The translations under genes were made by a program, and so were the position numbers. DNA of 64,000 nt from Symsagittifera roscoffensis (taxonomy: Eukaryota > Xenacoelomorpha > Acoela > Convolutidae): contig NC_087062.1 in assembly GCF_963678635.1 (NCBI RefSeq), positions 37,536,518 through 37,600,517 on the forward strand. Direction: 5' to 3'. Positions 10,299 to 20,104 of this stretch are shown piece by piece. Below the pieces are notes generated by a model, which saw only the letters and a program-made list of their open reading frames with translations, was not told where the DNA came from and did no database searches. Numbering within the stretch: the first letter of the stretch is position 1; each line of letters opens with the position of its first letter.

Positions 10299-11250
10299 TT
10301 AATTTTTAAAAAAAAAACACTCTTTTAATCTGAACATTTTATCAGCTCTTTTCATAAAAGTTTTCCAGAATTTTTTTTGCAAGCTTTGATGATATAAGTA
10401 GGAGGTTTTTTGTAGGTATTGCCGAAATTTCAAAATTTCGCTTGTTAACTTTGGCTGATATCCTTTTCGGAACGGATTATAATTTTTCGAAACTCTCACT
10501 CTAATTCTCAATTTTAAATTTTGTTTTAGTATATTTCATGAATGTTTTGTTAAACAAAATTGATGAAAAGTTTTCATTTTTCACATCTCTTGGAGATTTT
10601 CCAATAGACCGATTTTTAGGACAATTTATTGTACAAACAAATTGCTGAAATTTGAGAACAAATTTTTCACCAAGATCTTCAGTATAATGTTATATTTTGC
10701 GTTTCAAAGACTGAATTGCTCTATCCTCAAGTGCAGCTGTTGTTTCCCTCATTGTTGACTAAATTTCAATGTCTTTTCCTTGCAAAAGTTTTTCCCCGTT
10801 TTCGCTTTCTTTAACATCCTAAAGTTTTTCAGGAGTGTTTTATTAAGGGATCAATTTTTTGAAAGTTTGTAAAATGTCTTTGGCATACTCTGTTTTCATT
10901 GATTGAAATCTGACAAATCTCGAAATAAAATCTACAGCAACTAAAAATACTTGACTCCATTGTTTTGACTCGCTATTTTGTCTACAGAGGCAAAAACCAA
11001 ACACCAGATTTCCTTGATATTTTTTGAAAAAGCTTGAAGTCATCGGAAGCGCCTGATTGACGGGCCATTTTTTTTATACGATGTCTTGGTATGTAAGAAG
11101 TGTTCTACTCTCTTTTTGATGAACCGCTCGTTTTACTCAAATTTTGAACTGATCCGTAAGCAGTTCTACCCCTAGAATACAATCTGCATAGTCTTACCTT
11201 TTCACATTTTGACAAGAATCCGAGCTACACTGTCTTTTACTTTGGCATTC
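10299..11250 (-). pseudogene. Maverick retroviral-type (rve/DDE) integrase, frameshifted
   Basis: Integrase inserts the element DNA into the host genome. One frame at 11,043-10,843 gives VFLVAVDFISRFVRFQSMKT, the first Asp-containing strand of the RNase-H-like catalytic core, followed by EYAKDILQTFKKLI. Further left, RETTAALEDRAIQSLKRKI (near 10,710) carries the helix that normally holds the catalytic Glu, and NRSIGKSPRDV-type text follows near 10,600. The C-terminal SH3/chromo-like DNA-binding part is intact over about 60 residues: RVSKNYNPFRKGYQPKLTSE at 10,500-10,440. The region of the second catalytic Asp is degraded, and several stops separate the blocks. The N-terminal limit near 11,250 is a guess. 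Confidence 0.8.
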
Positions 11251-11332
11251 TTGTTGTTAACAAAATTATGTGGAATTTGAGTAGCTTCCTGAAAGGAAAT
11301 GCAAATATCAAGAAAATTGGTACTTTTTTGCT

Positions 11333-11602
11333 TTAGTGCGCACAAAATGTCTGCAATAGATTTTTTGTATCTTGATTAATTAATATGATGTTGTCTGACT
11401 GACTGAGTTTAACACTGAGAGAATTCAAAATGAAATCAAAAAAGCGCTTTTTGTTACTCGTTTTTAACCTTGCATTTACAGCACTGTAAAAAAAATCAAA
11501 ATTTTTTTGGTACAGTCTCCTCTTTTTCTTGCTTTTGTTCCAATTTTTGTTTCCTTTGAAGTGTACTTTGTGATTGATAAATTGAGTACGGATATGATAC
11601 AA
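11333..11602 (-). CDS. Unidentified basic ORF between integrase and small basic ORF
   Basis: An 89-codon minus-strand frame rich in Lys, Asn and Phe (NWNKSKKKRRLYQKNF, later SDNIILINQDTKNLLQTFC). No family was recognised. It lies in the same orientation as the flanking Maverick genes and could be a small virion or DNA-binding protein, or the displaced N-terminal zinc-binding part of the integrase. AT-rich DNA can leave such a frame open by chance, so coding status is uncertain. Confidence 0.3.
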   Translation of the reverse strand: MYHIRTQFINHKVHFKGNKNWNKSKKKRRLYQKNFDFFYSAVNARLKTSNKKRFFDFILNSLSVKLSQSDNIILINQDTKNLLQTFCAH

Positions 11603-11649
11603 ACTGTTTCATACTATATCAATCGATTAATGACAAAAGGGGTGATTAT

Positions 11650-11924
11650 AGTTATCAACAGTAATTCGTTAGTTGAATTTGAAATGATTCTTCTTTTGTG
11701 TGGAGGAGTAATTTTTTGTGTTATTTCTGAAATTTTTTCGAAACTTTACTAAGCCTTCTTTCCGAAGGTCTTGAAGCTCTCCTCTTATTAGGTTTACTAA
11801 ACACTCGCTCAGAAACTGAATGAAATTTTCTGGACGATTGAGAATGAATTGTTTTCGAAGTCTTTGGGAAGTTTTTTGAAATATTGGGAGAATAGAGACG
11901 TCTTGTGTACTCATCGTCCAACAA
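11650..11924 (-). pseudogene. Small basic Maverick core-type ORF
   Basis: Two overlapping minus-strand frames begin at 11,924 and 11,914. The second reads PENFIQFLSECLVNLIRGEL, then LVKFRKNFRNNTKNYSS and a lysine-rich STQKKNHFKF. An acidic-hydrophobic helix followed by basic clusters resembles a small ORF often found in Mavericks near the ATPase; its function is not known to me. The frame closes at about 11,669, and a hydrophobic tail expected from the family is not intact. It follows the ATPase by about 30 bp in the same orientation. Confidence 0.4.
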
Positions 11925-11949
11925 TTTTTATATCTCTAATTTAGCTGGT

Positions 11950-12520
11950 AAGAAAATGTTCTTGGAACTGAGTGACCATTAGAGCAATATATAAATGAAT
12001 CAACTGTTTTTGGGTTTAAATCAATGAGTAAATGACCATAAGGAGCTGATGTTGCAACTTGATACCACTCTTTTAATTGAGATCCCAGATGATTTCAGAC
12101 ATAAATGTTTTCAGACATTCTATATTGTGTCTTCTAGCAGTGCCAATTTTAACAAATTGTTTGCATTTTCTTATTTCTTCACAAGAATCACCAAACATAA
12201 ACAGAAACTTAATTTCATAGTAAGGAAGATTTTCAATCAAGACGAAATCTACTCCATGGATAAATTTCAAGTTTTTTCTTTGAATTTGACTAAAAAGAGG
12301 TTGATAGTAATGGCAAAAGTAAAAAATTTGTCGAATGCTGGTGTTAAAGTACAAATTTTCAACACATCAAAAATTAGATGAGATTTTCCAGAACCATTTG
12401 GCCCAACTAGAGGAATAAAAAAATCGTTCCTTGCTACTTTTTTTTCATAGCTTTGGAGAAGGTATAAAAAACCGACTGTACTCGATAAGATAACCACCAA
12501 ACTGTCGTTTGTTCACATGT
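11950..12520 (-). pseudogene. Maverick A32-like DNA-packaging ATPase, frameshifted
   Basis: This FtsK/HerA-superfamily ATPase pumps DNA into the capsid. One frame (12,500-12,267) carries the Walker A P-loop in FIPLVGPNGSGKSHLIFDVL. A second frame (12,354-12,073) carries KFIHGVDFV and then FLFMFGDSCEEIRKC, in the place of the Walker B strand with acidic residues, followed by FVKIGTARRHN. After a stop the C-terminal part (KLQHQLLMVIYSLI) is still traceable to about 11,980. The normal protein is about 230-250 residues, which fits this span. A frame change near 12,330 separates Walker A from Walker B. It lies between the conserved Cys/His ORF and the small basic ORF. Confidence 0.8.
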
Positions 12521-12804
12521 TGTGGAGAACAGTATTCCAACAATTGCACATACCAACATCGAAAGTATCACAAAAAAATGGCAAAGAAAAACTAAAAGAG
12601 ATCTATTACATGTACGTCCAAACAGCTTCCCTGATTTTCATTCAAGATTTTCTTCATCAAAAACAAAGTTTACTATATTTACGGACTTGTCACTTTGATC
12701 GACCATCTGAATTCTAGATGACAATTATTTTATTGACAATGACTTTTAATTTAGGTTGAAAAACGTAGTAAACATACTGAAGTTATTATCATTTACAATT
12801 AATT

Positions 12805-13342
12805 TTAAAAAAATTGAGTCCATGTTCCGCAAGCAAATACTTTTCTTTCTAAGCAGTAAAGATTTTTTTCATGACGAAATGGGTAGTTGCTACAACTCCA
12901 ATCATATTCATAGTCTTTAAATATTGATTCCTGAACTTTTCGGTAAAAGTAGTCGACCAGGTTTATAATCTTTGTTTCCAAAAATGCTGACAGAATCTTA
13001 CATTCTTTAAAACCTTTTGCGAAAAAAAATCCGTTTCTGGTGCTTCTTGATTTTTCAATATTTTTTCAAGTTCAATATGTTTTTGTAACCGGTGCTCCAA
13101 CTGATTCTTTGGAACTCCTCTCTACATCAGGTAGATTTGGATGTTGGTTTGATTTTTTTGGGAGGAAGAAAAGAGTAGCCAACAGTTTGTCCATCCTTAT
13201 AAACTCCTAACTTTTTCATTATATTGTTTTCAATACATTCAGTATCCAAAGCAACTAGGCTGATTCTGTTATCTGTTTTCTCTAGAATTTTTTGGCCAGC
13301 AATAGAGCAATGCATATACTGATGAAGCAAAAATTTTAACAA
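12805..13342 (-). pseudogene. Conserved Maverick-associated ORF, unknown function, Cys/His C-terminus
   Basis: The first frame (13,342-13,127) reads ISLVALDTECIENNIMKKLG and GYSFLPPKKIKPTS. After a stop and frame change the reading resumes: VDYFYRKVQESIFKDYEYD, then WSCSNYPFRHEKNLYCLERK and VFACGTWTQFF with a TAA near 12,805. The Cys-x-x-Tyr-Pro-Phe-Arg-His...Cys-x-Glu-Arg-Lys pattern suggests a metal site or a nuclease fold. I recognise the general sequence type as one that travels with Mavericks in invertebrates, but I cannot name its function. It sits between the PC4-like modules and the ATPase, same strand. One or two frame breaks near 13,120 make this copy defective. Confidence 0.55.
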
Positions 13343-13675
13343 ATAAACGGAAAAATAATCCAGTCACGTGGCCACGAAAACATGAACTGGGGAGACTAGC
13401 TTCAACATAAAAAAATTAAAAAAACTATGTCGTTTTTTTTTGTAGTAGATTTCACAGATACAGCAGAGTCATTTAGAATTGCATGAAATCCAAAAAATTT
13501 TGGACGTTGCAAAAAAAATTATCCATACAGAAATTATCCTATCCAATTAGACCTCCAAAAGAAATTTTTGGGTATATTTCTATCAAAATTAAGTCCGGTT
13601 CCAAAACAAAACAGGTACAAAGAAGAATTTGTTTTTGTTTTTGACAAAAAAACTTACTTTAAAATCTCAAAAGTT

Positions 13676-15175
13676 CTATGAAGTTGATTCAATTTCTGGA
13701 CGGTCAATTTCTACAGTGCATTCGTCAATAATGGTTCAAGTTTGTTTGAATGTCTACTAAACCTAAAAAAGAAGGAAGTATTTCGAGCATTTTATCATAC
13801 TCTTCTCTTCGCAGTTTTAGAGATTGATTATTTTTCAATTGATTTCCATTTCTGCGATAATTTATAAGTTTTAGTTTTTTCATATCTGATGGGTATTCTA
13901 TGTAAGTTCTTCTTCTACCATAATGCAGAGTCCGCTCAACTTTAAATAATTGTGAGTCTAAGTCCAAATTCTGCAAATTTGGTAAATTTTTTGTGAAGCT
14001 TTAACAGTTAGCGAAACTTTTTCGGACTTTTTTCGAAGGACAATATGAAAAAGTACCAATAATTGTGAAGTTTAAAATTCAATTTCTTAAAAAATCATTG
14101 TTCTAACTCATACTGTTCAACTCAAACACTAAATGAAAAAAAAACTTCGAGGATAATTGTTTAGACTACAAGACAAAAAACATAATGAACACAATAATTT
14201 GATTCAATTTCTGTACGGTCAATTTCTAGAGTGCATTCGTCTATAATGATTCAATTTTTTTTGAATGTATCTACATAACCATGTAAAGAAGGAAGCATAT
14301 TGAGCAATTCATCATACTCTTCCCGTCACAGTTTTAGAGATTGATTATTTTTCCATTGATTTCAATTTCTGTGCTATTCTACATGTTTTATTTTTTTCGT
14401 ATCTGATGGGTGTGCTATGTAAGTTATACTTCTACCATAATGCAGAGTCCACTCAAATTTAAACAATTGTGAGTCTACGTCCCAATTCTGCAAATTTGGT
14501 ACATTTTGTGAACCTATAACAATTAGCGAAAATTTTTGGGACTTTTTTTGAAGAACAATATAAGAAGACCAAATAATTTTGAAGTTTTAAGATTAAATTT
14601 CTTGAAAAATCATTGTTCTAACTCATAATTTTCAACTCAAACACTAAATGAAAAATAATTCTGAGGAGAAATGTTCAAATTACAAGACAAAAAACATAAT
14701 GAACACAAAAGTTCTAAGAATTTCATTCAATTTCTGCACGGCCAATTTCTACAGTGAATTCGTCAATAATGATTCAAGTTTTTTTGATTGTCTCTTTATA
14801 ACCTAGTAAGAAAGGAAGTATATCGAGCAATTTATTATACTGTTCTCTTCGCAGTTTTAGAGATTGAATTTTTTCCATTGATTTCCATTTCTGCGATATT
14901 CTATAAGTTTTAGCTTTTTCGTATCTGATTGGTATGCTATGTAAGTTTTTCTTCTTCCATAATGCAGAGTCCACTCAAATTTAAATAATTGTGAGTCTAC
15001 GTCCAAATTCTGAATTTTGGTAAGTTTTTTGTGAACCTATAACAGTTCGCGAAACTTTTTCGGACTTTTTTCGAAGGACAATATGAAAAAGTACCAATAA
15101 TTGTGTTTAAGATTAAATTTTTTGAAAAAATCATTGTTCTAACTTATACTGCTCAATTCAAACACTAAATAAAAA
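13676..15175 (-). repeat. Tandem array of three PC4-like coding modules
   Basis: Three units of about 500 bp (roughly 13,676-14,165; 14,190-14,690; 14,710-15,175). Each encodes on the minus strand a domain of about 80 residues: LDSQLFKVERTLHYGRRR, then YPSDMKKLKLINYRRNGNQ, then NQSLKLRREEYDKMLEILPS. The strand-turn-strand text followed by a basic 'SLKL..EEYD..LEILP' helix resembles the single-stranded-DNA-binding domain of transcriptional coactivator PC4/p15. The 13.9-kb copy is open over 83 codons; the 14.9-kb copy is open for 66 codons but shortened; the middle one has stops. Two more full copies and a partial one lie inverted at 20.1-21.3 kb. The PC4 assignment is an inference. Confidence 0.6.
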
Positions 15176-15179
15176 AAAA

Positions 15180-16559
15180 TCGACGAAAATGGGTATATTG
15201 TGGAATAGTTTGTTATCTTTCAAACTTGGATATGGAAAACTACCAACTTTTCGACTAGCGTTTCTTGAACTGTATAAACTTTCTCTGATTACATGTGTGG
15301 CACGCGATCTTCACGACTCATTAGATATCTGTTGAAATTGTTTGACCTGTTGAAAAGTCATAACAGCTAGGGCAAAGAAAATATTTGAAGAAACGGACTA
15401 TATTATTTGTATGATTGAAATGATTGTTGAATGGCAATAATTTATCTGTTTTGTCAAACCATCCAATAGTTTGACAGGCCAATTCTCCCACGTAATCTCC
15501 CTCCTGTAAAAAAAATCGTCTCTAAAGATTTTACATCCAATCACTTTTTCAACAAGAGTTAAATCTTCAACACAAACTACCCGAAAATTTTTACTATCAT
15601 GTCCAGACAGTGATAAAACTCGGTGAAGTATCTAGAAGTAAGAGAGTCAAGATCTTTGTGACCATTCATGTTCAATGCTAATGCTCGGAAAAGATGCAAG
15701 TGATCCTTGCAAGTTTTCTCGTCTTTGTTGGACAAAAAAAACCAATTTACAGATGGATTTCTTAGTAAAGGTTGGGGTAACACAGAGCCCTGACTCCCCG
15801 TTGGAATGTTTTTGAGCGAGACAGCAAGAAATGTAACATTGGTTATTAACTTAAATCAACACTTTATGTTCTGACCTTCGTGAGTGCATTGCTCCATAAT
15901 GTCAACATCTTAGACTTTCCAGTGGATTGTAATCAAATCAGTTTTTGTACACACTAAATGCGATTTTTCAAACAGAGTTTTTTTTTCGTGTGCGTAGTAA
16001 AACCAATTTTCTCCCGTTTTGACATTACGAAGAGCATATCAAGAGCACTATTGATTTTTGCGGCTGAATCGAGCTTGTTGAAGACTTCCTCAAGCTTCCA
16101 CTTAATAATTTTGGAATCTAATTTTGACATTTGAAAAATAATTACCTTAAGTCTCCCGTTTTCCATTTCTGTATCCAACAGAAAATGCTGACAAGCACTC
16201 AAATCCTCTTTTAGTTTCTCTCCATCTCCCTTTCCTCCTCCATAATCTTGTTCAAGCCTGCCACAGTATCGCTTGCTTTCCGTTGTTCCGCTCCATGTTC
16301 TTTTCTCCGATGTTGTTGGAGAGAGTAGAAACTCGGAAACTCTTTTTCGCATGACGAGCAAACCGTTGATTGGTTGGAATGTGATGGAGCTGATTCTTGG
16401 CCACCTGAGAGTCCCTTCTCGTTGATTTAAAGTGAACTAATTCTATTTGGGACAAGAAAGAGTACCTTTAGCGCATGTTTTTTCATGTCGTACTTAACCA
16501 GCTTGCCTGTAATCTTTGCCGCATTCCCCACACTTAACATCTTTTTTAAGAAACGGCAT
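15180..16559 (-). pseudogene. Maverick DNA polymerase B, N-terminal half, broken and separated from the catalytic half
   Basis: This reads as the N-terminal region of a protein-primed family B polymerase of the long, zinc-finger-bearing type. From a methionine at 16,559 a Cys-x-x-Cys finger appears (VKCGECGKDYRQ, then HEKTC in a shifted frame), then CQHFLLDTEMENGRL and KLEEVFNKLDSAAKINSAL near 16,060. A block VNWFFLSNKDEKTCKDHLHL with FRALALNMNGHKDLDS follows at 15,750-15,640. A second zinc-finger-like piece (SNNFNRYLMSRED) appears near 15,360. The reading ends at about 15,180 with IPIFVDF, which looks like the start of the exonuclease I motif, directly against the PC4-like array. The rest of the polymerase is on the other strand at 21.28-23.49 kb. 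Confidence 0.7.
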
Positions 16560-17600
16560 CTAAAAAATGGCAGGTTTACAAAATTATTACTTCTTACATA
16601 CCAAAATGAGAGATTTGAAATGTCCCAAAAGTTTATTCATTGATTTTTACAACTTCGAATTTTCGGGAAAAAAATTGTTTTTTTTTTCATATTTTTACAC
16701 AAGGTATGGGACAACTGTTTTTAGCGTAAAAACAAAATCAGAATGAAGTCATTTTCATTGCTGTTGCTTAGAGAAAATTAACCAAACAAAATTGATTTGA
16801 ATCAATTGGAATTGACCAATTTTACTCCGATTTAATATTTGGTTTCTTTCATTATTTGAAAAAAGTCTATTAAAGAACACCTGAATTTTCTCGAGTTACT
16901 CTAAAAGAAAAATGAAAAATTTTATCTCAATTTTCTAATTGATTATTGATTAAAAAGACATTGCTGTTACTTTTTTCACAATTTTTGGACATGTACGTCT
17001 CCAAAATAGAGTTCTTCGACTAAGTAAAGGTCTATTTAGGAGAAATTACTCAATTAAAGTGTTTAATTTTGATCCGCATTTTGCGTATCAAAGCTTCAAA
17101 CTTGCGGCTGAATTGTACCTGACTAGTAAAAAAAATGTATGTACTCTAGAAAATAGAAATTAAAAAAAATTGTAAGATAAAATATCAAAGGCTCTTTTTA
17201 TTCCCTACCCGACACCCAAATTTGTAAAAACTCCCCAGCAAATTTCTTTGTTCCCTCATTTCTTTAAAGAGTTTCAAAGTTCAAAATCCAGCTTGACCAG
17301 GTTCGGAATAAGATTTTCAGAGATTTGCTTTTAAAAATTCATCCAATTGGAGCTTTCCTCTCAAATTTACATAAAATTGAATTAAAAAACTTGACTTATT
17401 ACTCAACAATCAGCAATTTCTCACTGATTACATGAAAAAAATTCATTTGAAAAGATGAAAAAAATTGTGAAATTGCTAGTGGTAAAGTTTTCTTTCTTTT
17501 GATTTTAGATCAGCAATATTTCTTTTTTTCACAGCAAACAACTTGATTCTTTTCACAGCAAACAATTTCTGATTGCTTTTGGTTTTGTGGAGTTGAAGCT
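16560..17600. other. AT-rich spacer, no gene seen
   Basis: Inside the segment between the two PC4-like arrays. Long A and T runs, frequent stops in all frames, no repeat of note. It probably contains the promoter region for the minus-strand polymerase half and for the plus-strand gene near 17.8 kb, but no specific element could be defined. Confidence 0.5.
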
Positions 17601-17844
17601 GAAGTTTTGAAGCTGAAGTTTTTGGTTGTGAAGCTGAAGTTTTTTGGACACGACAAAAAACATAAAAGGAAAATCAATTCTGATTTGTTGAACCCACACA
17701 TTTGTGTTGAAGGTGTCCCTCACACTTCACTATATATTTTTTTTTTTCAATTTAACTACCGTCAACTACCTCCAGTTTCAGCTCTAAGTCAATCATACTT
17801 TTTGCGTTTATTTTTTGTATTTTTTAGGCAACTTATAAGTCAAA

Positions 17845-18316
17845 ATGATCTTCTCTGTGCAAAACAGCAACCTTGTGTACTCTGTAGAATTTTTGCCTGA
17901 TCTAGTGCGTGAAATAGTCTCTGGAATTTTTTTGGCCCAAGTGGAAGTCTGGCACATGGTGGAAGTGATGCGAAGGATTTCAACGAACATCATATGTGCA
18001 AGTACTGATCACAGAGAACCAACTTGGATCGATGCAAATGATGGAGGAAGTGTCAGAGCATGTTGAAACGAACTAACTCGAGATTTTTGACTCTAGAATT
18101 GTGGCTCAACCAGTCAACGACTTCCTCTTTCCTTGCGACGAGGAGATGGGATCAGCTGAAAACCCCATCTCAATTGACAAAGATGAGGGCTTCTCAGAAG
18201 CAATGACGCCTCGAAACGCCCCACCACAACAAGCACCAGCGATGAAACCTCGTCCAGCTTTGCGTTCCACAGAGAACCTGCAGAACTCTTTGGCTGCTCG
18301 GCAGCTTTTCGATTAA
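17845..18316 (+). pseudogene. Unidentified plus-strand gene with a less AT-rich 3' end, interrupted
   Basis: A TTTTTAG acceptor-like site lies about 20 bp before an ATG at 17,845 (MIFSVQNSNLVYSVEFLPD). A second frame that is in phase with the 3' part reads LITENQLGSMQMMEEVSEHV near 18,005-18,065, meets a TAA near 18,074, and continues as a 71-codon open frame to a TAA at 18,316: ENPISIDKDEGFSEAMTPRN, PPQQAPAMKPRPALRS and a final NLQNSLAARQLFD. This 3' part is clearly less AT-rich than its surroundings and is acidic then proline-rich, like a disordered regulatory tail. No family was recognised. It may be Maverick cargo or a captured host exon. It lies within the apparently inverted segment. 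Confidence 0.4.
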
Positions 18317-18454
18317 ATTGTTGTCTGATTTTTATTTCGTCATTTGTAATTAATTAATTTTTTTAATTACATTTTAACTATGAGAATAGATGAGAAGTAC
18401 AGGGTAAAAGAAACCAATAGATTGTAAAAAGAAGTATAAAACAACCTATATTAC

Positions 18455-18860
18455 CGCCACATTTTTGCCCACGAGTTAAAAAAATTGATTAATTTTCGCA
18501 CAAATATGAGAAAAAAAAACACTAGAAAAGCTGCAAACAAGTAAAAACTACCCGATGTTTTTTTTTGCATATTTTCACCAGATTTGAAACATTTTTTGCA
18601 TATTGTTAAAAAAAAACTAATTATTTTTGCACTTTGTAGTAAAAAATGAAACATTTTTTGCAAACTGTTAAAAAAATTGAAAGTTTTTTGGCATTTCGTC
18701 GAAAAAATTGTAACTCTTTTCGCATTTTCTCAAAAAAAGTGAAACAGTTTTCGCCTTTTGTCAATCAATTTGAAAATTTTTTCGCATCTTGTCAAAAAAT
18801 TTGAAACCCCCTTTGCATTTTCTTCTTGAAAAATTGAAACAATTTTCTTATTTTGTAGAA
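18455..18860. repeat. Degenerate minisatellite, period about 31 bp
   Basis: About a dozen diverged copies of a T-run, GCA(T)TTTGT and A-run module, for example ACATTTTTTGCATATTG and CTTTTCGCATTTTCTC, each followed by a run of A and a GAAAC phrase. The spacing between successive TTTGCA or TTCGCA cores is about 30-31 bp where the copies are clearest (18,590-18,720). It is noncoding. Confidence 0.6.
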
Positions 18861-19384
18861 GAAATTGAATCCTTATTTTAAGGAAAAGCTGAACCAATAG
18901 TTTGTGTGAAAGCCAGTTTCTGGTTAGATTATAAAAGATGACGTTTGATTTTTTTTACAAAACAGTTTTTTTGCAATACCTGGCATTTTTTCTGCACCTT
19001 TCCACTTCAAATTGTGATGAACAGCGCGATCAAATTAATTGAAAACTTCCTCGGTTGATGAAATAACATTCGAAAAAAATCTTTATTTGTACAGAATGTT
19101 AAGACAATCGATAATTTGGAATGTGAAATGACACTTTCCCCATCGCTGCAAAATTTGATAGAAAGATGAACCAGTCAATATTTGGAACTTACAATTTTCC
19201 AAAGAACAGTAAGAATTGTGGTTAGAGACACAATAAATATGGGCTACTATATATTTGTCGTATCAGTCACTGGAATTGGAAAAGAATAGCATTTTTTTTC
19301 CAATAATCTGAAAAAAATCAGTTGGGAAGAGCCTGACACATATCAGCTAACTGGAACAATAATTTTTGCTGAGAAATGTGGATT

Positions 19385-19394
19385 TATATAAAAA
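19385..19394 (+). promoter_or_regulatory. TATA-box-like element upstream of the 19,557 ORF
   Basis: TATATAAAAA about 160 bp before the ATG at 19,557. The intervening stretch is pyrimidine-rich (CATTTCTATTTCTTTTTC, later TTTTCTCTCATTTCTTCTC) like a nematode 5' leader or outron. The pairing with this gene is inferred from spacing only. Confidence 0.4.
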
Positions 19395-19556
19395 CATTAA
19401 GAGCTACTCAATTCCATATTTGGAAACTTCACACAAAATTTTCATTTACATTTCTATTTCTTTTTCTGGTTAACTGAATGACTCTTATTTTTCACTTCCA
19501 CTTTCAACTTTTCTCTCATTTCTTCTCATCTGATCAGTCTATTCTCCTATTGAAAA

Positions 19557-19972
19557 ATGTACTCAAGAAAGTTCACTAGTCCCAATTCTATTGAATTCTC
19601 CAACAAAATCAAACAAGAATTAGGAGATTTGCTCGACCCCAAAAATCTTGCAAGGGGAAAATTCCTTTTGAACCCTGTTTTCAATTATTCAAAAAAATGA
19701 GTTGAGACAATTCGATAAAAAAACAGCAAGAATCTTGGTGAAAAAGAAGGAGAAGCAATCTCGGCAATTAGAAATAACGTTATTCACAACGCTGAAAACC
19801 TTGGACTCGTTCCTTTGTTCGAACTCATTTCTGACAAAGAGTCAACTATGGATCAGGAGCTTGCCAACTGCAGCAGAGTGTATGAGATAGCAACCTCCAT
19901 TAGAAGACAAGTTTGTGTTACGATCGAGAACTACAATTTCAACAAACATCACTACATTCAGGTTTGAAACTT
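19557..19972 (+). pseudogene. Unidentified Maverick cargo gene, one frameshift, donor-like end
   Basis: The ATG at 19,557 opens 47 codons (MYSRKFTSPNSIEFSNKIK, later DLLDPKNLARGKFLLNPVF) and ends at a TGA near 19,699. A frame offset from it is then open from about 19,730 to 19,962 (NLGEKEGEAISAIRNNVIHN, GLVPLFELISDKESTMDQEL, VYEIATSIRRQVCVTIENYN). It finishes at CAG/GTTTGA, which could be a splice donor. The two parts together would make about 130 residues, predicted mostly helical. I recognise no family. A TATA-like box and pyrimidine-rich leader precede it. It sits just outside the inverted PC4-like array, in the segment thought to have flipped. Confidence 0.45.
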
Positions 19973-20104
19973 CACTGCAAAAAAGAATGAAGCATTGAAA
20001 CAATTTGCCCATTTCAACTATACTTTAAGCGAACTCAAAGAACTGTTCCATATTTTGGGAGTTATATGTTTGTTGAAAACTATGTTTGTTGAGAAAGTAC
20101 ATTA

